Source: Cheiracanthium punctorium
Taxonomy: Eukaryota > Arthropoda > Arachnida > Araneae > Cheiracanthiidae
Length of the DNA: 64,000 bases
Assembly: GCA_038373885.1 (NCBI GenBank)
Contig: JAWZYV010002500.1
Span: forward strand, 62,001-126,000
Direction of reading: 5' to 3'
The translations under genes were made by a program, and so were the position numbers. Numbering within the stretch: position 1 is the first letter of the stretch; each line of letters starts with the position of its first letter. Positions 1 through 15,500 of the stretch are shown in pieces. The notes under the pieces were generated by a model that was not told the origin of the DNA, did not search any database, and was given only the letters and a program-made list of their open reading frames with translations.

Positions 1-404
1 TATACAATTTCTTGCCTCTGGATTATCAATTTTTAATTTCAGTTTTTCAGTACTTTTTGTCATGTGCTACTACTTAATGTTTTACTAGGGATTCCATATT
101 ACGTAAGTTTAGCTATTTTATATTATATATATATATATATATATCTATATATATAACAGGTTTTCTATTAACAGCTCCAGTAGTTTTGGCTAGGCACAAT
201 ATTGACATACAAAAAATAATATGACTTTCCTGTTACTGGTAGAAGTCCTTACAATATGAGCAGGCAAAATTATTAGTTCATATTATGACACACTAAATCT
301 AAATCAGCATATGATTACAGAACAAAGAATGCCATTTGTGAGTCTTAAAAACTTCATATTACAAAAATAATTTTAATGACACTAAAATTGATTAAAATAT
401 TTAC
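1..404 (-). other. Partial UBA1 intron 11
   Basis: Intronic sequence after the donor of exon 11. It holds a short TA microsatellite at about 121-157 and no recognisable exon or repeat element. Confidence 0.7.
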
Positions 405-509
405 AGGTTGAGCAAGAGCTTCTTTGACAGAGCTTCCATCTTCTGGCAAACATTCACAAGCATCAAAATACAGCCACTGAACAATTGGATGAAATTTACC
501 AGTGGACGC
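405..509 (-). CDS. UBA1: UBA1 exon 11 (last exon in window)
   Basis: 105 nt, phase 0, residues 417-451: [20 protein letters not shown] then [15 protein letters not shown]. Follows exon 10 across an 87-bp intron. The next E1 block (human RYDGQ region) is not found in 1-404, so the gene continues outside the window. Confidence 0.93.
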
Positions 510-3500
510 CTAGAAATGAACACGATAGAATCAATACAAAATTAAATATTCCATAACAATAAAATTAATTTAAAATGTAATAGGAAAATATATTACTTTC
601 ATTATTTCTTGAGCAGCAATGCCTCCTATCACAGCCTGCATAGGAGAAATATCACCTTCAGCAATAAAGGAAAATTTACGAATGAGATTTTCATCTAACT
701 CCACAGGATTGGAATTCTTGGAGTTTAATTCTTTAACTATACTTAAAAGCTCTTCAGCATCATCCTACAAACACAAAAATACTTAGTGCACTAGACTATT
801 AAAACTGTGCTTAGTTAAGATTTAAAAAATGTATTTTGATATATGATCTTGTCATATCATCACATGCTTTCTTTAAACATTACTGAGACCGATTTATCAT
901 TTGGTTAGGATAAAAAAAGGAACCAAAACATTTAACACCAAATAATTGTCTCTAGGAAACAATATTTAGGCATCTTTATATGCATGTAGTCAAAATCTAA
1001 ATATATCTTAAAAATTAATGCTAATACGTGTAAAACTGTTTAGCATTTTTTACATTACAGGAATTCTAAACGTAATTTTCTACATACCTCATTCCAAGGT
1101 TTAGGTAATCTACCATGTTTCTGCTTAAACATATGTACACCTTGAAAAGCCAAATGCAACTGTGGAGGACGGTCAAGTTTAGCAAAGTCTGTCATTATGA
1201 ACTCTGGCTCATCAACAGCTTCTTTGAAAGATTTCTAAGGTGAGAAGGGGAAAAAAAAAAAAAAAAAAAAAAAACAGCTTATTTTCTATTGGCTAACCCG
1301 CCTCAACTTTACACATATATAGAGTGGATGCTCATTAATTGAAATTTGGTTAATGCAAATTTATATAATCAGATGTTTCCTAAAAACTTGCATTGGATTT
1401 AATGTTAAAAATATATCAGTCGTTCAAACTACATTTTTGTCACTTTCACTTGATTTAAACTAAAAGTTAGAAGCCACAAGTAGGAAAATAATAATAATAA
1501 TAATATGCTGAGTCAAATGAAGTACAATAACGAATGCGAAAATAGAATGGAACGGAAATTATAACCACTGTCACCTCTTCAGGGAGCCACAAACAGTGGA
1601 TTATAATTAAAAACAAACAAAATAGTAGATTTTCGGTTGGATGGCATATCAAAAGAGATATTCACTCCACACGTTCTGGGCTCTACTATAAAAAAAGGGG
1701 GGAAAGGATATCAAATTCATAGAAATAGCACTGAAAAATCGACGTACCAATCTGGAGTGGTGGAAGGCACATGGTTGAGGAGTAAAATGTGTTGCCAGAG
1801 TTAAAAATTGTAATAAGTGATAAATGGTGTTGCCATAAAATAAAAGCGTAAAAGTGGAAAGGATGTAAAGGTGTTGCCAAATACTAAAGGATAATATCAT
1901 ATCATACTTATTATTATTATACTATCACCAGAACATATGCATGTTACGGCCAAAGCCCGAAGTTTTGCCAGTTCGCGATTTGGCTGGCCGATTTGCATTT
2001 TGGCCAAAACGTGATTAATTGCAAGTACGAAGTACTTGAAATTAATATTGTATATTCTACTTTGGCTGGGAATCCTCCTTGGCCAAAGCCTGAAGTGATA
2101 ATGGTAGACTGAGTGGTATCTATTTGCATTTGCAAAAAGTTTCACATTTTTTGAAGCGATATTTCGGGAGACAATGTGATCTGGGATCTTTAGCATTAGG
2201 TCTATGGAGCAGAAAAAGACTAAGGATACCCCTTAAAGGTAGTTGAAAAATGGAGTACTCAATTTGCCTTTGTATTCTTACAAGTTACGCAGCACATTTG
2301 CTCAAGATATAATTCGTAATTTTGAAGGGCGCAAATCCAATACTCTATGAGAACAGAAGAACACGAGATCATATTTTTATATATTACAAGCTTATTTTTA
2401 ACTCAGATGTCACTTGCCATGACTTCACCAAAAGCTAAAGTTAAATTTAAAGTTAAAAAGAAAAAAAAATATCAAACATCCCAATATCTTTTTCCTAAAT
2501 CAAATGGCATAGAGGCCAAAGTAATCGTATAGTGTTATTTTAACCGTCAATGACCCAGGTATCTGTCTGTGCTTCGGTGAAAGAAAATGGCACAACGACG
2601 CCATGTGAACTAAGTAAAGAGACAAGGAATGAATGAAGAAAACACTCTGTTAGACTTTAACAACTTACATTTATTTAAATTAACTTAATAATAACATTTA
2701 TCTAGAATAACAAATTTTGCCTTTACAAAAATTCAAGCATGAAATACCCGGAGACTACCAATTATAAGCATTTTAATGTTTACCCTGTGATGTGCACTTA
2801 ACTTTATACTGCCGACTCAAAAAAAAAAAAAAATAAATAAAGAGAAAGAAAAGAAAATAAATGACTTGTCGTCATTAGGAAGATTCTGGGGGCACCCATC
2901 TTATCACATCTCAGGTCTTCAGTTTCGTCATATCCTCGGCGTCAACTAGTCAGGTCGGAATTCCATTCCAGTCAGCAGCCAGCGTGTCAGAGAGAGCCAG
3001 CTCGAGAGACAGCTAGAGCAAGAGCCTCTCCTGCCGCCAAGTGCTCGCTTTTGATTTTTCTGCCTTCTCACTTCTGTATTCATGCGTCAATCAAGTTCGT
3101 TCATGAGCTTTATTCTTTCATATCTTAGTACTTATTCTTTCATATCTTAGTACTTATTAAAATGAAGTAAAACTTATTTAGTTGATGAAGTAACGTTGCA
3201 TTAAAAAGGAAATTTAATTATTTTGCTTGCTATTTGTAATTTTTGAGGTATTCTTATTTTTCGTACACGTGGCTAGTCTTCTGATGTGTCCCTCCACCGA
3301 TTTCGATGTCTCCGTATCGAATCTTGATTCCATCTATCGATTTATGTAAAATTGATGCAGGGAAAAAGGGGAATAAAAAAAAAACAGAAAAGGCAGAATA
3401 AAAAAAGTTAGAGAAAATTTTAGCATAAAAAAAAACTTTTAAACCAAAACTTAAAATTTAGCAAACACATTACAAAGCCAAAATATGATGTTTTTAATTA

Positions 3501-6500
3501 AAAAAAAAGAAATTGTCGGCATAAAGAAAAGGAAAAGTCGGCTCGATTTAAAAACCACACATAACTATTTTTAACATTAATTATTTATCAAAAGTTGTAA
3601 TCATACCAATGCCACATCTCAAATAGAAAAGTTTTGTTCTTCCGATCTGGCAACCTGTTTTGATGTTAGCGTGCGAAACAAATCAAAACAGACCGCGGGA
3701 TTGGAAAAATTGTGCCGTGACAGAAATAAAAACCCAAAAGATAAGTAGTACAATTTAAACATTACACAAAATATTACTCTAAAATTTGTTTTTACTACTT
3801 ATAGATCGCTAAAACAAAAGTTATTTTCAAATCATAACACACTTAAAATTGAACTCGTTTCTAAAACAATTGTACTTTAAAAAAAAAAAGAGTGCACAGA
3901 AGTTTCATTTTTAAACAGTGTGTAAAACAATCTGCTCTCATTTCTTTCTTCCTAGTTTGGCTGATCGTCCCAAGCCACTTCGCGAATCGGCCAGCTAAAG
4001 CCCGAAATCAAGAAAAGATCGGACATTGGCCGGTGAGTTTACAGCAACGTTGGCCAAAATGCGAATTGGCTGGCCAATTCGCGAACAGGCCGATATCGGG
4101 CTTTGGCCATAACATATATACTCACAATTTCCTTTCCTATGACTCTGCTGTTAGGGCCATGTGCATATATGCTCAACTTTGTTGGTGTGATACCAGACCA
4201 ATACCAGTAAAATTTGGAGACGACCTTATTTTTCACATGTACTATTATGATGCAAATAGGTTATGTTTCGTTATCGCACTAGTTATTCTAACCATATATA
4301 ACAGTTATTACTGGATATAACAGTTTATGAGAGTTTGGAGCTGGATCTGAGTAATTTGTATGCTTGAATTCTAACTAGAGGATGAATTCAAAATACATTC
4401 TGCTTATCCAACTAATAGCTTAAATGCTTATTTACTACTTTAAAAAATTTAAAAGCTGCTTTTATTTTCTAAATGTTAAAAAGATTAGTAATTATAAAAT
4501 CACTGCATCTAAGTCATGAATAACAGCATAAAACTAAGAATGAAGATCAATAATGTGCAGAAAAACTGAAAATCGCGAAAATGCATAATTAACAAATAAA
4601 GAATTTTTTTTTTTCTTTTGAAAAATTAATACAAAACATTGATCTGAATGTGAGTAGGGTATCGGAGGAATTCAATATTTTCTACTGAAATTAGCACTAA
4701 CCCAAGATTGGGGAAGTATAGACATATGATACACTGGGGGGGAATACAATAATGGAATTGGATGGATCTTGCTCGTCCTGTTCATCTGAAGTTCCACATG
4801 TCACTCAGATTGATGTGACTAAAATATATTAGAAAAGACAAAAAATAATTTATACATATCAAATAAAATGAACAATAGGCAGAAGAGAAACTTACAAAAC
4901 TAATTTTCTTTGGCATGTTGACCTGTGTTGCAACACCTCCACGGATGTAATCACTTAAGTTAGATGTATCACCAATTCCAAAGGTGTAAGGTCCTGTATA
5001 AATAAAAAAAGAGAAAGAATTGCAACATTTAAAAACAGAATTTGGAGCCTTAATGATAAATAACATTCTTCAAATGCACTTAAAGTCACACATGCAAAGC
5101 TTTTCCACAGAATATTTCCGGAATTTTCTTGGGTATTTATTTATAGAAGAACAGGGTTTATAAAAACACTTTTTATAATAAAATTCCTTGAATGTTTCAG
5201 GTTTATTCACACTTTGAGATGCATTTAAAATTCAAACAATTTTTTTTTTTTAAATATATCGAAATAGGCATTTGTGTACTTTGTAATTGTATTAGAGATA
5301 TGAATAAAAAATACTTAAAGTGATGGGAAAAATAGCTATCGCTTGCCGCGATAAGTTCCCAATCTGAAATCTTGCGTGCGTTCATAAACTCAGTTCGGTA
5401 ACTATCTTTACTGTTCATAACATTGCATCATCAACTTATTTCTATAACCGGACACTATGCAAATTACGGTTATCTGTGTCAAAACCGTACTTCCACCGTC
5501 AACTACGTCAACGGACTTCAATTGCATATAAACTGCAAGTGTGATGAGACGACAAGCAGTCTGTTATACCGGCCAGGTGCCGTGGTTGTTTTCCATATGT
5601 TTTATTTATACCAAATTGTGCTAATAAATTACTTTTTATACTATGTGCTGGTCATGACTGTCTTCCACACACCCACTGCCTTTCCTTAACCTGCTAAGTG
5701 TCATATCCTGACATAAAGGAAAATACTGATTTACCAGAAGGATGCAAAAAGATAAATTTAAGTTGGCAACTATACAATATGGACCTCAGCCATAATTTAA
5801 AAGCAGAATTCTGCAGATTCAAGGAAGATTCTCATCCCAGATGACAGCTAGGCAATAGCATGAAAGTAAAATTATGCTCCCTTCTCTTCTAGATTAAACA
5901 AAAAATCACAGTATCAAATATGGCCCCATATTCCAACATGTGCAATTTGGTGCCCTATGATGCAAAGGATTTTAACAACGCCCCATTAAAATAAAACTTT
6001 CATATGCGGATCACAGGTTCTATATGCGAATGACAGGTTGCATTATCTAGAAATAATAAAACATTCCTTTTCTGCTTTTTCATTCTAGAATTGAAACCAA
6101 TTAACCACTCTTCCATAATTTTTGCAGTCATCCAAGCTTTTCTGTTCGACCTCCACTCAATTGGGAGATTTTTCAGCTCAAGATTTTTAAAACAGCAAGG
6201 TTTGGCTGCTTTTCCAATGACCAACATTTTTTCTTTTTCTCCGGTCATAAATGCACAGAGAAATACAGTTAGGCTTTCCTTAGATTTCTCTTCACCTGCA
6301 CAGCTTTCGTTTTTCAAGCATAAAGTTTTGCTTGGTAAAGCTCGGAAAAATAAGCCCGTTTCATCGCCATTTGCAATATCTTTCAAATTGTATTCTTCGA
6401 TTAATTTTAGCAATTTTTTTCCCAGTCATTCACAGTTTCTGGATCAACATCAGCAGCCTCACCACAAATTTCTTTGAATTTTATCGCATGCCTTTTCCTA

Positions 6501-9500
6501 AAACTTGAAGCGTGAAAATCTTCTCTCCCAAGTCTTTCCGAAATTTGTTTAGCTTGGGCTTGTACCATAGGTCCGGATATGGGTAAATTTTGGGACCTGG
6601 CATCAACAAACCATTCCCAAACCCTTTCATTAACTTCTTCCTTTCCAGTTTTGCGCATTTTTCTTTTCATTATGTCGTAAACTTGAGTCTTTCCTATATT
6701 AAATTTCTTTGTTATTTGCGTTACGCTTAAATGCTCTTTTTCCTTGGCATCAATTACTTTCACCTTTGAGTCTAAACTCAAAACATTTATTACGAAGGTC
6801 AGTCATTTCATCATTTTTTTTTTTTAATCAAATCACTAAGAATATGAGAACACACAACTGCACTTTCGAATGGATGAGAACAGAAATGCTCTAAAAAAAC
6901 CCTATTCCCTATTAGGCGATTCATCTTGGATTCCTCTTTGTTGGCAACTTGCCAATTTTCTGTGCTAAAGATAGAACATTCCGTCTTGACAGGTTTTTTG
7001 TCCTAAAAATAGATGAATAAGGAGTTCGTTTCCGCGTTAAGCAGTTTCCGTTTCATACAGGTTAACATACATTGAAAAACATTAATTGCTGATGGGACTA
7101 AATTTTTTTTCCAATTAAGACAGGTTTCCGTTTCATGCAGGGGAGATGCACAATTAACTATATCTTACAACAGTTATGTATGATTTCAACATTCTACAAG
7201 TAATAGTTTTTGAGATATGAGTTAAATACATATACACATATACCAAAAGTCGTCAAGTTTGGCATAATATTTGAGGAAGGCATGTGACCATGGGAGGACC
7301 ATTACCTAACTATATGGAAGGATTGTAGTGCACTTGAAATGGACGAATATCTCTAAAACTGCTATTGACCATAATATGTTGGAAATTGAGTGTTCCTGTA
7401 GCAGAACTGTAAATGATAGACACTATTTTAGATGGAGATATTCAATTTGTAACCCTTAACAACATATCACTTCCAATTCATTTGAAATAGCCTAATACAG
7501 GGTTTCTACAAATTTCAAATTTTCTGTTGCCCTGACTTCTACAACATTTTCCCCTGGCTATCTCGCACACTTTTGAGGAATTTATATTCCACTTATTTTC
7601 AGTTTTAATTTGTTTTATTTTTTTTTTAAACTTATATATGTTACCCCTTTCTTTTTTGTTTAAACACCCAATGAGAAATTTATTTTTTAAGATATTTTAT
7701 TTGACAACACAACAAGAAGTATGGCTTAAAATAATTTATGGATTAAGCCTATTTCAATTAGACAAGTTATGTTGATATATAACATATGACAAAATTATTT
7801 CGAAGTTTAGAAAAGAAAAGAATTCCAAGATCTCAAAAATGTTTCCTTAAAATATAAAATTTTAAAATCTTCACTTCAATTTAGTACAATAACTGGTAAA
7901 ATAGCAAACTATGAAATAATTTTAGAGGTTCCATATTATCCCAAATCTCAAAGAGCCCTTTCAAAACAATTTGAATACACAGACTGTGGTATGCATGCGG
8001 GATTGGAATGGTAAGCAGACAAAGATTGCGAAGGGAAATATAGACTGACTGCTTTGCACGAGCGATCTTGGCAAAATAGATAAGAGTTACTTTTCGGTCT
8101 AAACTATAACTAATAAGTTGAGTTTCGCAATGAAATCTGATTTTTCTTCCATTTCTCTGACCTTTCTTCATTTTCCGACTTTTTTCCCCATTCCTTGACT
8201 TTCCAGGTCTGTAGAAACTAATACCTCTAAAATATATTTTAATGAATTTCTGCCCATAGAGCATATGTATTTAAAATCTTTCGGGCAGCCCTGTACATAA
8301 ACTATCCAGTTGATTAGAACCAAAAGGGGAAATGCACAACTAGATGTTACAACAATCCCAAATATAAATTTTCAACATTCTATGACCAATAGTTTGAGAT
8401 ATGAGTTAGATACGTACGTCAGGAGGGAAAATGGTCAAAATGGGTTATACATGTATGCATAAGATGAGATGTACTGCAAAAATTCTTAAAAGTAAATTTA
8501 GAGGTAGTCAAAATCTGTTTTTATATCGATTTCTAGCTACCGAAATTTTTTGTGATAACTTCCTTATACTTCGTACAATGAAGTAATAATTTAAAAACAA
8601 ATATTGAGACAATTCCTCCTTAAATCAGTTCAATTAAACTATAACATTTAACACTGTAATCGTAACAAATCTAGGAGATATTTTGATAACAGCTTGATGT
8701 GCAATATCTTATTCAAGAGTTTATTATTACTTTTTCATTAACTTACCTAACACTTGAACCTTCCTAGGTTCACAGCCATTCAATTCTATCATACCTTGAA
8801 CCTCAGAGAAAGTAACATAGTCACCGTCTTCAAATCCATGTCTTGTCTCCTCCAAGCAAGTTACAACGGAATTCTTGTCCTAAAAGAAGTTTAGGAATTT
8901 CAAAAACATGTAGATCTTTTTTTTTTTTTTAATTATTATTACATTAATGATGTAGAATTTTTTAATAAGATTGGTGAGCTTGAAAGGACTGATAAAGAGT
9001 ATTAAAAAAATAAAATTAACATAGAATGCTGCTTAAGACATAAGGAAATATTGGAGCTCTAAACATTTCGGTTGTGAGCAGAAATACAAAAGGTAGCTTT
9101 TAAGACAATATGTAACCTTCATGTAGATTTACTACTGATCAAAAATGAAAACTTATGATAATATAGCAAGAGCCAGCGACCGCCAGACCTTCATCATAGT
9201 ATAAAAGCTGAAACTTTCTCTGCGCATACCCCCAACAGAGGTAGGAACAATCGACCACTATAAAGTTTGGATGATCGTGGCTTTGGCAGGTAACAGGTGG
9301 CAAAGGTGTATAAAATTGCCGAAAATTTCGTCATTTCATAAAGCTTAACTTTTTTATATGTTCTTCTTCGCAGTACTAGATATCACTTTATCCCATGCCA
9401 GACACTTTTCCATTGTGGCAAACCCCCACCAGACAACCTCGAAGTCTTGAAAAACGTAATTCTATTACGAGCGCTGCAAGAAAGTTCAGAAGTAGCAGTA

Positions 9501-12500
9501 TAAAATGTGCTTGTCACTTTGTGACAGCTTGATGTACTTCGTCGCGGGAGTTTACGAACACAACAGTTTTTCATGACTTTGAGGTTGTCTGGCGGGGGTT
9601 TGGCACGATGGAAAAGTGTCTGGCAAGGGATAAAGTGATTTCTAGTACTTTTAAGAAGAACATATAAAAAAATTAAGCTTTATGAAATGACGAAATTTTC
9701 GGCAATTTTATACACCTTTGCCACCTGTTGCCTACCAAAGCCACGATCATCCAAACTTTATAGTGGCCGATTGTTCCTACCTCTGTTGGGGGTATGCGCA
9801 GAGAAGCTTTCAGCTTTTATACTATGACGAAGGTCTGGCAGTCACTGGCTCTTAGACTCTTAGGAAGGCACATCAGGCAAACTATGTTCTTCCAAGCACA
9901 CGAGTTTTCACTAATGCCATGTGTGTGAATGGCATAAGTGAGAAAAAGCAAATTAATAATTTGGTTGATCCACTGTAAAACTGGTTTAGTCACAAAAAGG
10001 GAATTTAGGCAACTTTTTTCGATCCATAGATTCTCTTACTGAGTATTTTGTTATTTACTTATAAAGTTTATAAAAATAAAAAACTTACTTTACTGACAGA
10101 AGCTATCATGGCTGATAATGGCTGTTCACCTTTGACATCATGCACAGTGAAATTTTCACCAAAATCACAGAAAACTTGACTGAAAAATAGAATTTTTTCT
10201 CATTAAAACTGGTGATAAATACATACCAAAACGGTTATAAAATAGCTATAGCTGTACTACTCATTGCATTGTGTAACCACTGATAACCAGTAAAATCAAC
10301 TATTTATGCATATTGGAATTATTTTAAACTGGCTGAAGCACACATTCTTCGCAAGGGATGGATATTGTTAAACCAACAAAAACAAATGAAAAATAAGTAA
10401 ATAAATATTAAATATATTTTGGTGGTACATTCAATCGCCTACAAAAACTGTTTTAGAATATTTGTCAGGCATATTCTAATTAAACTTAATGTTTTAAATA
10501 CTATTTGGAATGTGCATCCTATTCTGCGAGTGTGCCGTATTTTTCTTGATCCATAAAATACTTCATCAAAATTCAAATCTATGTTGAAATGGCCGACTAA
10601 AACAAAAAAATCCTCGCCAGGCATATTCTAACTATACTTCACATTTATTTAATCGAATATAGACAGCAATATTCCATTCAATAAACAGTAAGGTTAGGCA
10701 ATTTCTTGGCAAAGATGGAAGATATAGCTTTGGGAACTTATTTCCTTTATGCCAAACTTCGGAAAAAATCACCAAAAATGGCAAACCTTTTGACCTATTG
10801 TTTAATCAGGGAACACTTCAAAAGTAATTCGCCCTTTCACCCGGCACATAAAAATATTTGCATAAAATTAGTAGTACTCAAGAGCTAAAATGTACGGGAC
10901 CCTTGTTTTGTCAACTACCTCTTCTCAACACTAGAACTGTGGTATTTCAGTTATACCTAAAACTGCGGGCTGGGTCAAATTGACCCAGTTTGCAGAATTC
11001 ACGTTGCAAAGCAACATATTAGTGCAATCTTAACATTTGTATTAAGTGTAATTTTACATTAAAAGTACAAAAATATTGTTGCTATAATTCCTATTAGAAC
11101 CGCGTTGCTTGAGATAGGTATACCTAAAACTGCAGTATGGGTCAAATTGACCAGACTTATAAAATTCATATTGCAATGAAAATGACAATGTTATGCTATT
11201 ATACCATTTATTATGTCACTATGTCGTTCATTTTATGAATGATAATGACATTTATTTAATTAAAAGAAGTATGAAGGACTTGCATTAAAATATTAAAAGG
11301 TTAAAAATACATAAAATCCCCCAGTAGTAACTTTCAGTGGTGGCCACCACCTTCTTCAGCCTTCGCCATTTCTTGCCTGCACTGATCTCTTCCTCAACGC
11401 CTCGCTCCATCCCGGATCGATCTGCGCATGTGTCATGTCATTTACGGCGACATCTGTAGTTAAGATTTGAAGTCCTTCCATGTTAAGAGCACAATTGATA
11501 TTTTTATAGTCGGCTAGTTTTTTGCTTTCATTAAAGTTAATTTCAATGGGTTGTTCTTTGGCTATTTTAGAGAGAGCGGTGCTGGGTTTAGTGAATTTAA
11601 TATCGTTAGAGTGTTCCTTTTTTTCTTTCGTTAATTTTCCTTTTAGTCATTCCTATATAGCACCCAGATTTATTTGAATTATTAAAGGTAAAATTTATTT
11701 TATAGATTCCGGCTGTTTCATTAGTATCAATTGGGTCTTTATCACTGCATATTCTTGGATAGCTTGATTTGGCTTTATAGGAATTTTGATATTTTTCTTG
11801 GCAGCTTCATTGGTTATTTTTATTGCTGCTCCCCTGCAGAAGGTATAGCTTTAGTAAAAAGCGGTTTCTCTTTTTGATGGTTGATAATGTGTTCAAGGTT
11901 GTTTTTTTTCCCCCCCAGACCTCCACCCACACACTCTCCGGAGAAAAGAATTATTCCCTCTTTGGTTCTTCATTTTTATGTCAAATGATGCTAGTCGAAA
12001 AATCCCTTCTTCTGTCTTCAGAAGTTTTAAATTATTTTCATATGGTTTTACTAATTTTTTAGCTGATCAAAAATTATCCTAAATGCTTCTTTTATTTTTA
12101 TTTTTAAGGAAAGCTGAGCAGTTTGTTCGTAACAGTATATATATTTCTTTAGTCGAAATATTCCATAGCTTTTTAGATGCGAGCTGAGATAGGTTCCTCT
12201 TTCTGAAATTCACCCGAATTTGCCAGAGAAAAGGGATGTCTATTTTTATTTATCAAAAATTGGGAAATGCAGCTAATTCAAAAATGAAGGTCTCTTTAGA
12301 AAGAAAACTCTTTTCTGATCGTGTAATTATTTTTTCTTTCGGATGATTGGAAGCTTTTTTCGGAGGGAAAAGACAAAACTGTTGAAAATAACATAAAATA
12401 TAAAATAATTCAAAAATTTAAAAACTACGCCCGAGGTGCAAATCAGTCTGATAGTTAGTCTGCTACACGAACGACAGACAAACACACAGACACTGTTTTT

Positions 12501-15500
12501 TATTATATGTATAGATTATATTAATTGATATTCAAAGTGATTTATTAAACTCGAGAAAAATAGTTGCCTCTTACTCCAACATTAATTCATCAACTGCATA
12601 ATTTTACGTCATTTTTAAACGTGCAATACCAAAATGACGTCATTCTCACATGCAAAAACTAACGAGTTATTCAAAGTAAAAGAATAAATCCCACATTATT
12701 CACTGATCCAGTTTTATCAAACATTGATGAATATTATTATTTCCCCCGTGGTGCTAATTTATATCTAAGCCTATTAACCTGAATGGGTGTCTTAAAAATA
12801 TTTCTAAGTTATATTTTCATTCATTGACATCAGAATGACATCATCTCACTTCAATTTTCAAAGTAATAAATAAATAAATCTAACTTTGTTAACTATGCTC
12901 ACTAACTGAAACCATCTGGAAAGCGCCATCTCTCTGTGACTATGCAAGATAAAAACTTACTTGAAACTTTTTAATATTTTTTGAGTGGTAGGTTTTTTTT
13001 TTATATTATAGGAACAGTGTAGAATATTGCTCAATCCAGGACTTTAACTGTCTTTATTCCAAATCTGATCTAAATCCGTTTAACCATTTCAGTGTGAAAG
13101 AGTAACGAACATACATACAAACATTGACACATATATTAGTATGATATTTGAAGAGTAAACTGACTTACCCAAAGAGGCCTTTGGTATTAGCTATAATTAA
13201 GGCAATGCCATTATTATGAGTGAACTCTCCTATACTATATTGTTCTTCAAGACTTGAGTCAGTAAGTACAACAACCTACAGAACATTAAAATACTTCAGA
13301 ACTGTGTAAATACAGCATTTGAGAACTAACAAAATAGTATCTTCAATTATGTTCCACATAATTCTTGAAAGATAAATAAAAACATCCTGTTTGAAACAGA
13401 AAATTTTAAATCTAGGCTTCAGTAATCTATAAAACAAAACCTAGTGGAAATACTGGTGAACAAGAAAATTTATAATACATTTAAGTCAGTTTTTTGAAAC
13501 GGCAGCAATAAAATATAAAACAGCTTTAAAAAAAAAAAAAAATTAAAAATTGTGCAAGGTGATAAGCTTTTATAAAATTATTAAACAATTTCAACATATT
13601 TTAAGCAACTCACCCTAAATTTTTTCAAGAAATCTTCAGAGAGATTTTCTGTATGAGCATGTACAGCTACATAACTGTTGAGCTCACTTAATTGCTCTAA
13701 ACTAGCCAGAGCTCTCTTTTTACCAATATCAGCTTCAGAGAGGTAATACTGGAAAAGAAATTGCACAATATAAATAGAATACAGAAAATATACAATTTCA
13801 GAGCTTTCAAACCTGATTTTTTAATATTCGTATATTACATGAACCTAATGCTTTTTCCAGCTTCACAAGATTTTCTGTTAATTAGTACTTAAAAGTTGAT
13901 CTGAAATTATGTTTATAACAAGTCAGAAATTAACAGAGATAGTCAAATTCAGATATGTGGTTTACAGTAAAAACACCATGCCAGTGTTTCTACATTGATA
14001 AAAATGAAAGATCAAAAGAGAATTGAAACAAAAGCAAACCAGCTGAAGAAACTAGAGATTATAAGAAATCAAAAGGATAATTCAATTCGTTGATTCAAAA
14101 TGAAATGATAATGAATGGGTAGAATAGTTACAGGCTGTGCTTTAGTTTATTTTTAAAACAAAATACCACTTTCAGGTCAAAATCCTGTTTATTTCTTTTT
14201 TAAAGTTATAGTATGCAACAGCTAAATATTCTAGTAAGCAGCCAGTAAAGTCTAGTAAACTCCAACATCAGCACTACTATAATAATTTTGCATGAAAGGA
14301 TTAAAAGTGGAAGTTTCCCTCAACAGAATAAAATTTCTAGAGTAGATTTTAAGTAACCAAAGAAATTTTAAATAAAAAAAATAGAAATTGATTAAAAGGA
14401 AATTTTATTAGTAAAATAACAACAATAGGACTGCAGCATGAGACCAAGATATACAGATTCTGGTGTTATTCTGACAGGATTCTGGTGTTAAAGAGTTTTA
14501 AGGTTGCTGCTTTTGTAAAACAATAGATGTCAGAGTACTTCTTAACAGCTTTAAAACAAATTAATGATCTTAAACATTCCCAAAAATTAACAATGTTTCT
14601 TCACTAGCTGCATTGCTAACTAATAATATACTACCTGTCAAAATATGCCTCGTACAACTTACAGAAAAAAAAATTTCATCACAAAAACCGCTCAGGCATG
14701 ACCTGTGTAGAGAAACATTGTAAAATTCTTTATGTTTATTTTATTTTATTTTTTTTTTTTTCCCCTGAGAGTTACGGATTCACAGTCCAAATTGCAGAAA
14801 TTTTAAATTTTTTTGAGTTTGTAGAGAAAATGAATTTCTTAAAAAGCTGTTCAAAAATTTGCATGATTTACAAAAAACACCGCCTTAAAAATCCTTTCAA
14901 ATTCTACCCACTCACTTTTCAAGAAGTTTCACTTCAGAAAAAATTATAGATATATTTTTCAGATAATATTTTTTAGTTCTACACCACTTGAATTTCTAAA
15001 GACTGGGTTTCCAGGGTTGTAAAAAAAAAAAAAAAAAAGTTTTTAATGGGGCAAAATTTTGAAAATTCGCACATATAGAAATCCAAATTTCAAACCAGAT
15101 AAACATGAAATAAAATTAAGGTTTAAACCACAAAGGGAACTTGGCACTGCCTCTCAAAAAATAAAAATAAATGAATGAATAAATTTGCTTCTAAAAGCTT
15201 TCGCTGCATGTTCTTTTGAATAAATAATTATTAGCTTAGTAAATTACAATTAATAGAAAAAGTGACATGCCATTAAAATATATATAACGCTATATACATA
15301 CAATCTACAAAATTGTGCAAATAGAAATGTAGTAAACCAAAACATATGGATATCTTTTTGAAAAGGTTTGTCTTTTCTAAATTAAAAAATTAACATTATC
15401 CATTTAACTGTTTACCCCTCCCCTCCTAAAAAAGGTGGTGTAAGTAATAATTTTAATTAAAATATATCTATATAACAGGGTTCGTACACATTTCAGAAGG

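Noticed and set aside
1897..2196. 99-codon minus-strand frame
   Set aside because: Covers the left arm of an inverted-repeat element and contains its repeat phrases in translation.
3892..4320. 142-codon open frame on the plus strand
   Set aside because: It runs through the right arm of the GGCCAAAGCCCGA inverted-repeat element; the residues reflect the repeat and resemble no protein I know.
7881..8264. 127-codon minus-strand frame
   Set aside because: Overlaps the hAT-like terminal repeat and shows no recognisable domain.
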